Shown here piece after piece: positions 26,957 to 35,753 of a stretch of 64,000 nucleotides of DNA (positions within the stretch are counted from its first letter, which is position 1; each line of letters opens with the position of its first letter). Position numbers and translations under genes: made by a program. The DNA is taken from the NCBI RefSeq assembly GCF_016811105.1, contig NZ_JAFBGM010000001.1, positions 2,670,126 to 2,734,125 of the forward strand, in the 5' to 3' direction. Source of the DNA: Aurantibacter crassamenti. Its GTDB lineage: Bacteria; Bacteroidota; Bacteroidia; Flavobacteriales; Flavobacteriaceae. Under the pieces are notes generated by a model. It was not told where the DNA came from. It saw nothing but the letters and a program-made list of their open reading frames with translations, and searched no databases.

Positions 26957-26981
26957 AAAGTATTTTTAAGATAACTATTTT

Positions 26982-28481
26982 CTAAAAGAAACCTAGTTTG
27001 TTCTTATCGTATGAGATAAGCATGTTCTTGGTTTGTCTGTAATAATTCATCATCATTAAATGATTCTCTCTACCAAATCCAGATTTTTTGTAGCCACCAA
27101 ATGGCGCGTGAGCTGGATACGCGTGATAACAGTTCACCCAAACTCTACCAGCTTTTATGGCACGAGGTATTTGATACAATTGATGAGCATCGCGCGTCCA
27201 AACTCCGGCTCCCAGTCCATAAAGCGTATCGTTTGCAATTTCTATAGCTTCTGCTTCGTCTTTAAATTTTGTAACACAAACTACAGGCCCAAAAATTTCT
27301 TCTTGAAATATTCTCATTTTATTATGGCCTTCTAAAATAGTCGGTTGAATGTAAAAACCGCTTGCCAAGTCGCCATCAAGTTTATTCGCTGACCCACCCG
27401 CTAAAACTTTAGCTCCTTCTTCAACACCAATTTTTAAATACGATTGAATTTTTTCATACTGATCATTTGATGCTTGTGCACCAACCATTGTACTAGTGTC
27501 ATAAGGGTTGTCTTGAATAATGGCATTGGTTCGGGCAACAACACGCTCCATAAATGCATCATAAATGTCTTCTTGCACCAATAAACGAGAAGGACAAGTA
27601 CAGACCTCTCCTTGATTAAAAGCAAATAGAACAGCACCTTCAATGGCTTTATCTAAAAATGCATCATCTTCATCCATAACTGAATTAAAGAAAACGTTAG
27701 GTGATTTTCCACCCAATTCCATAGTAACCGGATTCAAATTTTTTGATGCGTATTGCATAATAAGTTGTCCGGTTGTAGTCTCACCAGTAAATGCAACTTT
27801 ATCAATTTTTGAGCTAGCGGCCAATGGTTTTCCAGCTTCGGGGCCAAAACCATGTATTACATTAAGTACACCAGGAGGAAATACGTCAGCAATTTTCTCC
27901 ATTAATAAAGTAGCCGTTGAAGGTGTTTGCTCTGCCGGTTTTAATACCACACAGTTGCCAGTTGCTAGGGCAGGAGGTAATTTCCATGAGAGCATTAGTA
28001 GAGGAAAATTCCAAGGAATTATTTGACCAACTACACCTAGTGGCTCTTTAATATTCATTGACAGTGTATTGGCATCTAGTTCAGTTGCACTGCCTTCTTC
28101 AGCACGTATGCATGCAGCAAAATAGCGCCAATGATCTACTGCAAGTGGAATGTCAGCATTCAAAGTTTCGCGTATTGGCTTTCCGTTATCACAGGTTTCG
28201 ACCAAAGCAAATTCTTCAAGATTTTCTTCAATAATATCAGCTACTTTATTTAGTAGCGCTGCCCGTTCGCCGGCGGAAGTATTTCCCCATGAATCTTTTG
28301 CAGCATTCGCAGCATCTAAAGCCATTTCAACATCTTCTTTTTGTGAACGAGGATATTTAGCTATTAAACTATTATCAACTGGTGAGGTATTATCAAAATA
28401 TTGTCCGCCTATGGGCGCCTCAAATTTTCCATTTATGAAATTGGAATATTTCTCTTTGAACTTTGGTTTTGAATAACTCAT
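26982..28481 (-). CDS. NAD-dependent aldehyde dehydrogenase, ExaC/AcoD type
   Basis: A 499-residue aldehyde dehydrogenase that should oxidise acetaldehyde or similar short aldehydes to acids. Seen: [16 protein letters not shown] with the NAD-site Asn, [10 protein letters not shown], the general-base Glu in [13 protein letters not shown], the nucleophile region [14 protein letters not shown], and the end [14 protein letters not shown]. Overall pattern and the DUF779 neighbour place it with acetaldehyde dehydrogenases. The divergent AraC-type gene is its likely activator. Confidence 0.93.
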   Translation of the reverse strand: MSYSKPKFKEKYSNFINGKFEAPIGGQYFDNTSPVDNSLIAKYPRSQKEDVEMALDAANAAKDSWGNTSAGERAALLNKVADIIEENLEEFALVETCDNGKPIRETLNADIPLAVDHWRYFAACIRAEEGSATELDANTLSMNIKEPLGVVGQIIPWNFPLLMLSWKLPPALATGNCVVLKPAEQTPSTATLLMEKIADVFPPGVLNVIHGFGPEAGKPLAASSKIDKVAFTGETTTGQLIMQYASKNLNPVTMELGGKSPNVFFNSVMDEDDAFLDKAIEGAVLFAFNQGEVCTCPSRLLVQEDIYDAFMERVVARTNAIIQDNPYDTSTMVGAQASNDQYEKIQSYLKIGVEEGAKVLAGGSANKLDGDLASGFYIQPTILEGHNKMRIFQEEIFGPVVCVTKFKDEAEAIEIANDTLYGLGAGVWTRDAHQLYQIPRAIKAGRVWVNCYHAYPAHAPFGGYKKSGFGRENHLMMMNYYRQTKNMLISYDKNKLGFF

Positions 28482-28694
28482 ACTTATTTTTTTAGATTAA
28501 AGTTATCTGGGTATTCATTTCTTAAGTTAGTTTGTGATTTGTTGAATCAGCAAAATATACCCGTAACTATTGTTAAATATTAAATTTTTATAAATATATT
28601 TTATTAAATAAGGATATTGTTGCACGTATTTATTATAAATTAGAACATATCTATTATTCCGATATTTTGAAATGATAATTTGGTATTATTGAAT

Positions 28695-29627
28695 ATGAAA
28701 CAATTGTTGAGACATCATTCGAGCACGAGAAAGCTTACTACTTTGGTTGAAAACAAGACCACGTACAATGCAAAGTATGCTGAGTTGAATATCTATGAAA
28801 CTTTTGAAATAGCTGAGAAAGTAGTTTTGAATTTCGATTATCCCGTAATTGCAAGCATGCTTACAGGAAAAAAAGTTATGCATATTGAAGACATAAAACC
28901 TTTTGATTTTTACCCTGGCGAATCTGTTGTGATGCCTGCGAAAAAAGATATGGTAATTGATTTTCCATTAGCAAACTTAAATTCGCCAACCCAATGTTTG
29001 GCCTTGGGACTGGATGCCCATAAAATTGATGAAGTAGTGCAACATTTTAATTATGCAGTTGCCATAGAAAATGAGAATAATGATTGGTCATTAGATAACG
29101 CCGCTTCTCATTTAATTAATAATACAGATGTAAATATTTTGGTAGAACGTATGGTAAATACATTTACCAATAACAATAAATCAAAAGATGTATTACTTGA
29201 TTTAATGATTCAGGAACTGATTATTCGGTTGCTTCAGACAAAGGCTAAATCAATAATTCTGAATGATTGTGAGAATATGATTGATGATACTAGAATAGGA
29301 ATGGTTATTAAGTACATAAAAGATAACCTCACCGATAAAGCTATAAGTGTTGAACATTTAGCTGAAAAGGCTTGTTTGAGCGCATCACATTTTCATAAAA
29401 AATTTAAAAATACTTTAGGCATTTCACCTATTGATTATATCAACTCAGAGAAAATCAAATTCGCCAAAAAGTTAATTAAAGAATCTAAAGACTTTACAAT
29501 TGCTGAAATAGCCTATAAATCAGGTTTCAACAATACAAGTTACTTCAATAGGCAATTTAAAAAGATGGAGTTAATGACACCGCAACAGTTTAAAAACTCC
29601 ATCACTGATTCAACGCAAAGAATTTAG
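28695..29627 (+). CDS. AraC family transcriptional regulator, likely of the aldehyde dehydrogenase genes
   Basis: A 310-residue regulator with an AraC-type N-terminal sensing domain (about residues 1-195) and a C-terminal double helix-turn-helix: LAEKACLSASHFHKKFKNTL and then IAEIAYKSGFNNTSYFNRQF, ending in TPQQFKNS. The start is the ATG at 28695 (MKQLLRHHSS); the frame opens slightly earlier with a TTG. It diverges from aldh across 213 bases that should hold the shared control region. No clear TAnnTTTG element was found there. Its stop overlaps the convergent symporter stop by 4 bases. Confidence 0.9.
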   Translation: MKQLLRHHSSTRKLTTLVENKTTYNAKYAELNIYETFEIAEKVVLNFDYPVIASMLTGKKVMHIEDIKPFDFYPGESVVMPAKKDMVIDFPLANLNSPTQCLALGLDAHKIDEVVQHFNYAVAIENENNDWSLDNAASHLINNTDVNILVERMVNTFTNNNKSKDVLLDLMIQELIIRLLQTKAKSIILNDCENMIDDTRIGMVIKYIKDNLTDKAISVEHLAEKACLSASHFHKKFKNTLGISPIDYINSEKIKFAKKLIKESKDFTIAEIAYKSGFNNTSYFNRQFKKMELMTPQQFKNSITDSTQRI

Positions 29628-31336
29628 TGGCCCGTTGCTTCACCAGCACCACTTGGTATTCTGATATCTTCAACTATTCTCTGTACATTTTCAGGCGGCT
29701 CTGGCGTGAACTTCATAATAACAATAGAAACTATAAAGTTTACGAGCATAGCAACACTTCCAAAACCTTCAGGTGAGATTCCGAACCACCAACTGGCTTT
29801 CAGACCTTCTACCGCTTCTTTACCGCCATCAAAAATGCCGAATTTAAATTTGAGCATGTAAAACAACATTAAAGAAATACCGATTACCATACCTGCAATG
29901 GCACCTTCTTTATTCATCTTCTTATAAAAAATTCCAAGTACGATTGCCGGAAAAAACGATGCAGCGGCTAAACCAAACGCAAGTGCCACAACTGCAGCTA
30001 CAAAGCCTGGCGGATTTATACCAAAATAACCAGCGATAACAACAGCAACAGTTGCTGCACCTCTCGCAGCCCATAGTTCACCTTTTTCTGAAATATTAGG
30101 ATTAATAACTTTTTTAATTAAATCATGTGAAACAGATGCTGAGATTACCAGTAACAAACCAGCTGCGGTCGAAAGTGCAGCAGCAAGTGAACCTGCGGCT
30201 ACTAATGCAATGACCCAAGCAGGTAAATCTGCAATTTCAGGATTCGCCAAGACCATAATATCTCTATTTACATCTAGCTCATTAATATTTTTGTCGGCAA
30301 CATATTGAATTTTACCATCTCCGTTTTTATCATCAAATTTGATTAAGCCGGTTATCTCCCATTTTGAAAACCATTCTGGCATATCAGCATAAGGTTTGTT
30401 ATTTACTGTGTCGATTAAGTTTGTGCGTGCAAAAACTGAAACAGCAGGTGCAGCAGTATATAAAATAGCGATAAGTAATAATGCCCAACCTGCTGATTTA
30501 CGAGCATCTTTTACACGTTTTACGGTAAAGAAGCGTACGATTACATGGGGTAAGCCCGCGGTACCTACCATTAAGGCTAAGGTGATTGCAAAAACATCAA
30601 TCATTGATTTTGACCCACTTGTATATTCGTCAAAACCTAGTTCTGTTGATAGTCCGTCTAGTTTATCCATTAGAAAAACACCAGAACCATCATTCAAAGT
30701 AGCTCCCATACCCAATTGCGGAATAGGATTTCCTGTCATCTGAAAAGAGATAAAAATAGCAGGTACCATAAAGGCAAATATTAAAACACAATATTGCGCC
30801 ACTTGTGTATAGGTAATACCTTTCATCCCACCTAAAACCGCATAAAAAAGAACGATTACCATTCCGATTACTACGCCAGTATCCATATCAACTTCAAGAA
30901 AACGGGAGAATACAAGGCCAACACCTTGCATTTGACCAGCTACATAGGTGAACGATACTATTAAAGCGCAAAAGACGGCAACCATTCGTGCTGTTTTTGA
31001 ATAATATCGATCGCCAATAAAATCGGGAACAGTAAACTTTCCAAATTTTCGTAAATACGGGGCTAGGAGTAAGGCTAAGAGTACATATCCACCCGTCCAA
31101 CCCATTAAATAAACGGAGCCATCGTAACCTGCGAATGAAATGATACCAGCCATTGAAATAAAAGAAGCAGCAGACATCCAATCCGCAGCCGTGGCCATTC
31201 CGTTTGCAAGTGGAGAAACACCACCGCCTGCAACATAAAATTCTTTTGTGGAGCCTGCTCGCGACCAAATTGCAATACCGATATAAAGAGAAAAAGTTAT
31301 TCCTACTAAAATATACGTCCAAGTTTGAACACTCAT
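29624..31336 (-). CDS. Sodium:solute symporter, acetate-type (ActP-like)
   Basis: A 570-residue sodium:solute symporter family protein with about thirteen membrane helices. Motifs near the N-terminus (GSTKEFYVAGGGVSPLANG, then ATAADWMSAASFISMAG) match cation/acetate symporters. An inserted hydrophilic loop (about residues 310-365) contains DDKNGDGKIQ, a calcium-binding-like EF-hand loop. The DUF4212 gene 83 bases upstream is the usual small partner of this subfamily. Acetate or another short organic acid as substrate is inferred from the family and from acs nearby. Confidence 0.9.
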   Translation of the reverse strand: MSVQTWTYILVGITFSLYIGIAIWSRAGSTKEFYVAGGGVSPLANGMATAADWMSAASFISMAGIISFAGYDGSVYLMGWTGGYVLLALLLAPYLRKFGKFTVPDFIGDRYYSKTARMVAVFCALIVSFTYVAGQMQGVGLVFSRFLEVDMDTGVVIGMVIVLFYAVLGGMKGITYTQVAQYCVLIFAFMVPAIFISFQMTGNPIPQLGMGATLNDGSGVFLMDKLDGLSTELGFDEYTSGSKSMIDVFAITLALMVGTAGLPHVIVRFFTVKRVKDARKSAGWALLLIAILYTAAPAVSVFARTNLIDTVNNKPYADMPEWFSKWEITGLIKFDDKNGDGKIQYVADKNINELDVNRDIMVLANPEIADLPAWVIALVAAGSLAAALSTAAGLLLVISASVSHDLIKKVINPNISEKGELWAARGAATVAVVIAGYFGINPPGFVAAVVALAFGLAAASFFPAIVLGIFYKKMNKEGAIAGMVIGISLMLFYMLKFKFGIFDGGKEAVEGLKASWWFGISPEGFGSVAMLVNFIVSIVIMKFTPEPPENVQRIVEDIRIPSGAGEATGH

Positions 31337-31419
31337 AAGTTTGGTTTTATAGGTATTCCCGATGCATAGGGAATCTGTTGGTATTAAATTTTGATTGTTT
31401 TATTGGGATGACCTAATAC

Positions 31420-31680
31420 TTATTCATCGTAGCCATACTTTTTGTCTAGCTTGTTCATTAAGCGAACATATACAAAGATCAGAGCAACAAATATATAGAT
31501 AGAACCTTGTTGTGCAAACCAGAAGCCTAGTTTGAACCCACCAAGTCTAATAGTATCTAATGCGTCTTTAAAAAGAATGCCTGCGCCGTAAGAAACTATA
31601 AACCAAATAGCTAGAAGTATAAACAGATACCTTACATTTTCTTTCCAATAGGCAGTTGCCTTTTTTTGTTTCTCTGACAT
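31420..31680 (-). CDS. DUF4212 small membrane protein, partner of the symporter
   Basis: An 86-residue protein with two membrane helices (about 15-35 and 52-70). Recognised family features are YWKENVRYLFILLAIWFIVS and GFWFAQQGSIYIFVALIFVY. DUF4212 genes are usually placed just before ActP-like symporters and may encode an accessory subunit. This is the first gene of the pair. A 21-base tandem repeat lies 54-95 bases upstream. Confidence 0.88.
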   Translation of the reverse strand: MSEKQKKATAYWKENVRYLFILLAIWFIVSYGAGILFKDALDTIRLGGFKLGFWFAQQGSIYIFVALIFVYVRLMNKLDKKYGYDE

Positions 31681-31733
31681 GAATCGTTTGGTTGTTTGAA
31701 CTGTCTAATATAGCAAAATACATTTGCTTCTTG

Positions 31734-31775
31734 CTATGCATTATCCACTTTTTACTATGCGTTATCGACTTTACG
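31734..31775. repeat. Two tandem 21-base units upstream of the DUF4212-symporter pair
   Basis: Units at 31734-31754 and 31755-31775 both begin CTATGC and agree at 16 of the first 18 bases, ending differently. The 21-base period equals two DNA turns, so both units would face one side of the helix. The second unit runs over the anmK stop codon. It could be an operator; nothing else is known. Confidence 0.5.
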
Positions 31776-32847
31776 CAGGTAAATAAATTACACCGCTAGA
31801 AGAGTTTGTTGCAGCTCCTGTCACTGAATTAAGCACATTGATTTCATTTTCAATGCGTAAAACCCCCATTAAGGCAAAAACAAGGGCCTCTTTAAATTCA
31901 ATTAGTTCGCTGCTGGTTTTAATTATCTTAACTGAATCACCCAGTTTTTTCTGTAAAGTGTCAATAAGAAAGGTGTTGAGAGCGCCCCCACCGGTAATAA
32001 GTAACGTATTGTTTTGAGAACTACAGTGTTTTTTTATTTGAATTGCCACTTGATCACAAATATGATGTATACTGGTGTGCAGCAAGTTTGACATAGAATC
32101 TTCGGTTCTATCAACTATTGGTACTACTTTTTCAACAAACCATTCATAACCAATTGATTTTGGTATGGGTAGTTTGTAGTATTCAAGTGCATTTAAACTG
32201 TCAAGCATTTTGTTATTTAGTACGCCGCTTTTAGCAAGCAACCCGCCATCATCATAAGCTAAATCGTGCTTACGTGTAATATAATTTAGAATCATATTTG
32301 CCAAACCAATGTCATATGCAATTCGCTTTTCATTCTTTTCAAAAGATACATTACTTATGCCACCTAGGTTTAAGCAAAAATCATATTGTCCAAAAAAGAG
32401 TTTGTCGCCAATGGGCACCAATGGCGCACCTTGGCCACCTAAGGCAACATCATTTGTACGAAAATCACAAATTACAGTTTGACCACTTGCATTTGCTAGA
32501 TGTTGGCCTGAACCAATTTGAAAAGTGAGTCCGTTTTCGGGTTGGTGATGTGTAGTATGACCATGACTAGCAATAGCATCAATTGTTAAATTGTTTTCTT
32601 CAATAAATTTTTTCGCTTGCTCACCTAGCCATGTGCCATAATGATTATGAAATATTAGAAGGTCAGCAGCCGACAAATAGATGGAGTTCTTTAATGCATC
32701 TTCCATTTCTTGCGTGTACGATACGCTTTTGGTTTTTTTAATATCGAATTTCCAAGATGACTGTGTTTGCCAAATAGTGCAATATGCTAGGTCTAATCCG
32801 TCTAAAGATGTACCTGACATAAGGCCTAAAATATTGTATGTTTTCAT
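31771..32847 (-). CDS. anmK: Anhydro-N-acetylmuramic acid kinase
   Basis: AnmK opens the 1,6-anhydro ring of anhydro-MurNAc from wall turnover and phosphorylates it to MurNAc-6-phosphate. The 358-residue product starts with the diagnostic GLMSGTSLDGLD ATP-binding motif (about 8-19) and has ASHGHTTHHQPE, CDFRTNDVALGGQGAPLVP and the late ITGGGALNTFL. Its ATG overlaps the GH3 stop as ATGA. The GH3 enzyme, the AmpG-like carrier and MurQ nearby make up the same recycling route. Confidence 0.96.
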   Translation of the reverse strand: MKTYNILGLMSGTSLDGLDLAYCTIWQTQSSWKFDIKKTKSVSYTQEMEDALKNSIYLSAADLLIFHNHYGTWLGEQAKKFIEENNLTIDAIASHGHTTHHQPENGLTFQIGSGQHLANASGQTVICDFRTNDVALGGQGAPLVPIGDKLFFGQYDFCLNLGGISNVSFEKNEKRIAYDIGLANMILNYITRKHDLAYDDGGLLAKSGVLNNKMLDSLNALEYYKLPIPKSIGYEWFVEKVVPIVDRTEDSMSNLLHTSIHHICDQVAIQIKKHCSSQNNTLLITGGGALNTFLIDTLQKKLGDSVKIIKTSSELIEFKEALVFALMGVLRIENEINVLNSVTGAATNSSSGVIYLPA

Positions 32848-34430
32848 TTGCTTGGTGCTATATTAAAAGGAATTCTACCTTTTGCTTCAAAGTTTCCTAA
32901 AAAGTGTTCGGCCGCAACCTCTTGAAATACATGAAAATTTTGATAAGCCAGCACAACTGATTGTGCCTTTTTAAAGTTCAAAATATTCAATACATACGGA
33001 TTGCCAAATAGATATAGAATAACATTTTTTGATTCTAATAATGTATTTATTGATTCTAACTCTTCATTTGAGAAGCCGAAATTATCAGTTGGTTTTACTT
33101 GTGGCGGAAAGAGTGCTAATAGTATATTTTTAACGTCAAAAGTCTCACTGTCAGATAGTTGTAATGATCTAAACTGTTTATTTGTATTAATTTGTTTAAA
33201 AAATTGACAGTCAGGGAGTTGCATGTTGCTTATCCCTGTAAATATTTCAGCTGAAAAATCTTTGATGATAGCTGAACTTCCATTTAAAATTGATAGACTT
33301 TTTTCAGCAATTTTTTTATTTAGAGCATCACTATTTATAATAGTTTGCTCTGTGTTGATTGATTCAATTTGAAATGCTTTTTCTTTAAGATGCCATATAC
33401 GCTTGAAGCTATCTTCAATTTGATTTTGAGTTGCTTTTTCTTCAATAAGTTTTATTCCTTCTAACGTATTTTCAGCAAAACAGAGTACGTCATTACCAGC
33501 ATCAAATGCAAGCCATTCTAATTCACCTTTCAAGGGATATTTATTTGAAACAGCGTGCATATTTAGCGCATCTGAAATTACAACACCATCAAACCCCATT
33601 TCATTTCGAAGAAGGCCCTTAATAATGTCTTTTGAAATACTCGATGAAATTGTATTGTCATTAGCTAATGTTGGAACTGATAAATGGCCTACCATTACTG
33701 AATCAACACCTTCATTAATTAATTTTTGAAAAGAATAAAGTTCATTTTCGATTAATTCTTGTTTCGATTTGTTTATTATGGGAAGCCCTAAATGCGAATC
33801 GGTAGCCGTATCACCATGGCCGGGAAAATGTTTAATACTAGTTAAAACACCTTCACTTTCAGTTCCCTTAACATATGCGGTAGCTTTTGCTGTAACATTT
33901 TGTTTATCCTCACCAAAAGAACGATATCCAATTACTGGGTTTTTAGGATTATTATTAATATCTACGCATGGTGCTAAATTCCAATGAATACCCGCAGCTA
34001 TACAATCAAGAGCAATATTTCTTCCGACCTCAAAAATCAAATCATCATTATTTACCATGGCACCTAATGTAATGGCATAGGGGTATTGTGTGGTGTTTTC
34101 AATACGCATTGCCAAACCCCATTCAGCATCAATTGCTATTAGTAATGGATGTTTTGAAACAGATTGATATCTATTAATTAATTTTTTAAGTGTACTAAGA
34201 CTATTCTCATTATAAAGCACTTTCTTTTTGCCTTCAAAATTTGTCGCTGCACTAGCACGTGAATGAAAAAAACATAGTCCGCCAACACCATATTTTTTTA
34301 TAAGCTCCTCAAGTTGTTGAATTTCTTCTTCTGAGTCATTAATAAAAGCAGCGGGCATAAATAATTGTCCAATTTTTTCTACGACAGAAAGCGAGACAGT
34401 AGCTTTAGAATATGTGTTTATTTTACGCAT
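32844..34430 (-). CDS. Glycoside hydrolase family 3 beta-N-acetylhexosaminidase (NagZ-like)
   Basis: A 528-residue GH3 protein with KHFPGHGDTATDSHLGLP, which holds the His-Asp dyad typical of NagZ-type hexosaminidases, and the nucleophile Asp in DGVVISDALNM. After the barrel (about residues 1-345) there is an additional C-terminal domain of about 180 residues, as in two-domain members and unlike the short E. coli NagZ. The ATG at 34430 is chosen over an upstream TTG at 34454. It overlaps the end of the carrier gene by 8 bases. It lacks an evident signal peptide, so it probably cuts GlcNAc from anhydro-muropeptides in the cytoplasm. Confidence 0.9.
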   Translation of the reverse strand: MRKINTYSKATVSLSVVEKIGQLFMPAAFINDSEEEIQQLEELIKKYGVGGLCFFHSRASAATNFEGKKKVLYNENSLSTLKKLINRYQSVSKHPLLIAIDAEWGLAMRIENTTQYPYAITLGAMVNNDDLIFEVGRNIALDCIAAGIHWNLAPCVDINNNPKNPVIGYRSFGEDKQNVTAKATAYVKGTESEGVLTSIKHFPGHGDTATDSHLGLPIINKSKQELIENELYSFQKLINEGVDSVMVGHLSVPTLANDNTISSSISKDIIKGLLRNEMGFDGVVISDALNMHAVSNKYPLKGELEWLAFDAGNDVLCFAENTLEGIKLIEEKATQNQIEDSFKRIWHLKEKAFQIESINTEQTIINSDALNKKIAEKSLSILNGSSAIIKDFSAEIFTGISNMQLPDCQFFKQINTNKQFRSLQLSDSETFDVKNILLALFPPQVKPTDNFGFSNEELESINTLLESKNVILYLFGNPYVLNILNFKKAQSVVLAYQNFHVFQEVAAEHFLGNFEAKGRIPFNIAPSK

Positions 34431-35697
34431 TCGATTGATTTGATTTCTTTCCAAAATCAGAAGGGTACTTAATAAATTTCAATAGAAAAACAGCAGGTAA
34501 AGCAGCAATTACTACCCAAACAAAAAAGCCATCATACCCTAACCATTGTTGCATGTAACCACTTATCATACCAGGTAGCATCATACCTAACGCCATAAAA
34601 CCTGTAGCAATCGCGTAATGTGAAGTTTTTGATTTTCCATCGGCAATATAGATGAGATACATTAAAAAAGCTGCAAACCCAAAACCATATCCAAACTTTT
34701 CAAAAACGATAGTCGCCGTAACAGCATAAATATTAGTGGTTTTTGTTATTGCAAGTAAAGCATATAAAATGTTAGGTACGTTCAAAGATAAAATCATTGG
34801 AAGCATCCATCGTTTTAAACCATCTCTTGAAATTAATATTCCTCCAAGAATTCCACCTATAGACAACATAATAACACCTACGGTTCCAAAAAGAATACCC
34901 AATTGTTGAGTGGAGTACCCTAGACCTCCTTTTTCACTAGAATCTAACAGAAAAGGAGATGCCATTTTAACAAGCTGTGATTCACCTAAACGATAGGTAA
35001 GTATAAATGCAAGTGCAATACCAATGCCTGGTTTATTAAAAAATGAGGAAAAGACTTCAAGGAAACCTTTTGGTTTTTCAGTGCGAATAGCTGCGGAGGA
35101 TTCATACTTTGGTGCAACAAAAAAGTTTGAAATAGTAAGTGCTAACATTAAAAAGGCCGAGGCGGTCATTGTAATACTCCATGCTTTTGAGTTGTCTCCA
35201 TATTTTTGTTCTAGAAATCCTGCTAAGAACACAATTAAGCCTTCACCAGTAACCATTGCCAATCGATAGAAGGTACTGCGCATGCCCACAAAAAATGATT
35301 GTTTCTTTTCGGTTAATCCAATCATATAATAACCATCGGAAGCAATGTCATTTGTGGCTGACGTAAAAGCAGCCATCCAGAAGCAGGCTAGGGTAGTGGT
35401 GAAAAACATGTTGGTTGGTATAGTAAGACCGACACCTAATAGAGCTATTGCAATTAAAAGTTGCATACTTAAAAACCAGTTCCGTTTGGTACTCTTCAAA
35501 TCAACAAAAGGGCTCCATAGTGGTTTAAGCACCCAGGGTAAGTATAATAAGCTGGTATAAAGACCAATATCTTCATTGCTGACTCCGAGTTGTTTGTACA
35601 TAATGACCGAAACGGTGACAACCATTACATACGGTAAACCTTGTGTAAAATATAAAATAGGCACCCATGCCCAAGCCTTTTTGTCTTTTTGAATCAT
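34423..35697 (-). CDS. AmpG-like MFS permease, likely for muropeptides
   Basis: A 424-residue transporter with about twelve membrane helices. The opening WVPILYFTQGLPYVMV and the following LGLYTSLLYLPWVLKPLWSP-like stretch (here DIGLYTSLLYLPWVLKPLWS) match the AmpG/PAT branch of the major facilitator superfamily. AmpG brings GlcNAc-anhydroMurNAc peptides into the cytoplasm. Position directly before the GH3 enzyme and AnmK supports that substrate here. It is 56 bases downstream of the DigH-like gene on the same strand. Confidence 0.87.
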   Translation of the reverse strand: MIQKDKKAWAWVPILYFTQGLPYVMVVTVSVIMYKQLGVSNEDIGLYTSLLYLPWVLKPLWSPFVDLKSTKRNWFLSMQLLIAIALLGVGLTIPTNMFFTTTLACFWMAAFTSATNDIASDGYYMIGLTEKKQSFFVGMRSTFYRLAMVTGEGLIVFLAGFLEQKYGDNSKAWSITMTASAFLMLALTISNFFVAPKYESSAAIRTEKPKGFLEVFSSFFNKPGIGIALAFILTYRLGESQLVKMASPFLLDSSEKGGLGYSTQQLGILFGTVGVIMLSIGGILGGILISRDGLKRWMLPMILSLNVPNILYALLAITKTTNIYAVTATIVFEKFGYGFGFAAFLMYLIYIADGKSKTSHYAIATGFMALGMMLPGMISGYMQQWLGYDGFFVWVVIAALPAVFLLKFIKYPSDFGKKSNQSNA

Positions 35698-35753
35698 AAT
35701 TCAATTAAAGAAATATCTGTAACTCGATATTCTGTTTTTAGCACTTTTATTTT

